From Halorientalis sp. LT38 (GTDB lineage: Archaea; Halobacteriota; Halobacteria; Halobacteriales; Haloarculaceae), in assembly GCF_037031225.1 (NCBI RefSeq), contig NZ_JAYEZN010000001.1:1054001-1118000 (forward strand): a DNA stretch of 64,000 nt. The letters run 5' to 3'. A model generated the notes under the pieces. The model had not been told where the DNA came from. It made no database searches and worked only from the letters and a program-made list of their open reading frames with translations. Below are positions 63,822 to 64,000 of this stretch, piece by piece. Each line of letters begins with the position of its first letter. The first letter of the stretch is position 1. The position numbers and the translations under genes are program-made.

Positions 63822-64000
63822 GAGGGTCCCTGTAATGCGGGTTTTGATTTTTCCTGCTCAATTGAGGAGAGTCAAGAGAGATGAATAACCCTAGAACAGG
63901 CCGAGAGAATCATCAGAATCTGTCTTATACAGCAAGTCAAATGCTGGGTGTTTGTGCAGAATTTCATCACATGAGAGACATTGGGTCAGTAGAGGGCGGT
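63822..64000. other. Intergenic end of the window
   Basis: Nothing was recognised in the last 179 bases; composition is A+T-richer, with no open frame of note. Confidence 0.4.

Larger units (their letters stand above)
41046..64000. mobile_element. Putative integrative conjugative element or integrated plasmid region (right end outside window)
   Basis: From about 41046 base composition falls visibly below that of the flanking chromosome. The gene content changes to type IV secretion genes (VirB2-, VirB6- and split VirB4-like), two PIN modules, SprT-like and ArdC-like proteins, a TFB, small zinc fingers and a DUF2250-like protein. This set is typical of haloarchaeal plasmids and conjugative elements. 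No integrase, relaxase or attachment repeat is visible. The left boundary may instead be near 49000, since HalOD1, DUF7344 and MBL/DUF3006 genes also occur on chromosomes. Confidence 0.5.

Noticed and set aside
1-64000. tRNA genes, CRISPR arrays or transposases
   Set aside because: No tRNA T-arm with matching acceptor stems, no regular spaced repeats and no transposase or integrase protein were recognised.

Overview
The window is haloarchaeal DNA (class Halobacteria). Coding sequence is G+C-rich with many Asp/Glu codons and acidic proteins. Many genes appear leaderless, with a TATA-like box about 26-30 bases before the start. The families are typical of the group: HalX response regulator, HalOD1, DUF7344, DUF7504, bat-type HTH, 7TM histidine kinases with an RHNLRND H-box, TFB and Tat lipoproteins. 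Species cannot be named. No tRNA, rRNA, CRISPR array or transposase was recognised.

Region 1 (1-14.9 kb) is ordinary chromosome: the 3' part of phosphoenolpyruvate synthase, an SDR oxidoreductase, MfnA decarboxylase, a DUF7504 protein, methionyl-tRNA synthetase, NfeD and SPFH membrane proteins, small regulators, a TRAM protein, a cysteine-cluster protein, a HerA-like ATPase and a 7TM histidine kinase.

Region 2 (15.0-22.4 kb) is a six-gene operon with mostly overlapping genes: BatA-like VWA protein, second VWA protein, coiled-coil protein, DUF7502 protein, MoxR ATPase and DUF58 protein. It looks like a membrane-anchored MoxR/VWA chaperone system. Long-chain acyl-CoA synthetase, a CBS protein and several small or membrane proteins follow.

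Region 3 (28.0-40.4 kb) is signalling and surface DNA: two divergent Tat lipoproteins that share a C-terminal module, a canonical and a degenerate histidine kinase in one operon with a winged-helix regulator, a HalX response regulator, AIM24, a soluble histidine kinase, a bat-type activator and an RDD protein.

Region 4 starts at about 40.6 kb. A truncated gene start runs into a block of G+C-rich palindromes, which stops abruptly at about 41.05 kb. Less G+C-rich DNA follows to the end. It holds a four-gene operon of unknown function (membrane/zinc-ribbon/coiled-coil protein, coiled-coil protein, bactofilin-like beta-helix protein, small membrane protein), a TRAM pseudogene, HalOD1 and DUF7344 proteins, and an MBL/DUF3006 pair. 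After these comes a conjugation-type type IV secretion operon (VirB2-, VirB6- and split VirB4-like). The remainder has two PIN modules, a SprT-like protein, a TFB, two small zinc-finger proteins, an ArdC-like metallopeptidase and a DUF2250-like winged-helix protein. This resembles an integrative conjugative element or integrated plasmid whose far end lies outside the window.

The most unusual signal is a GC-rich hairpin that recurs 22-26 bases upstream of four genes of this region (SWIM, SprT-like, TFB, ArdC-like). It may be a shared operator or RNA element. Other signals are the bactofilin-like operon, an HTH-PIN pair separated in frame by a single TGA, a direct-repeat operator at a toxin-antitoxin locus, and two zinc-finger microproteins too short for routine ORF calling.
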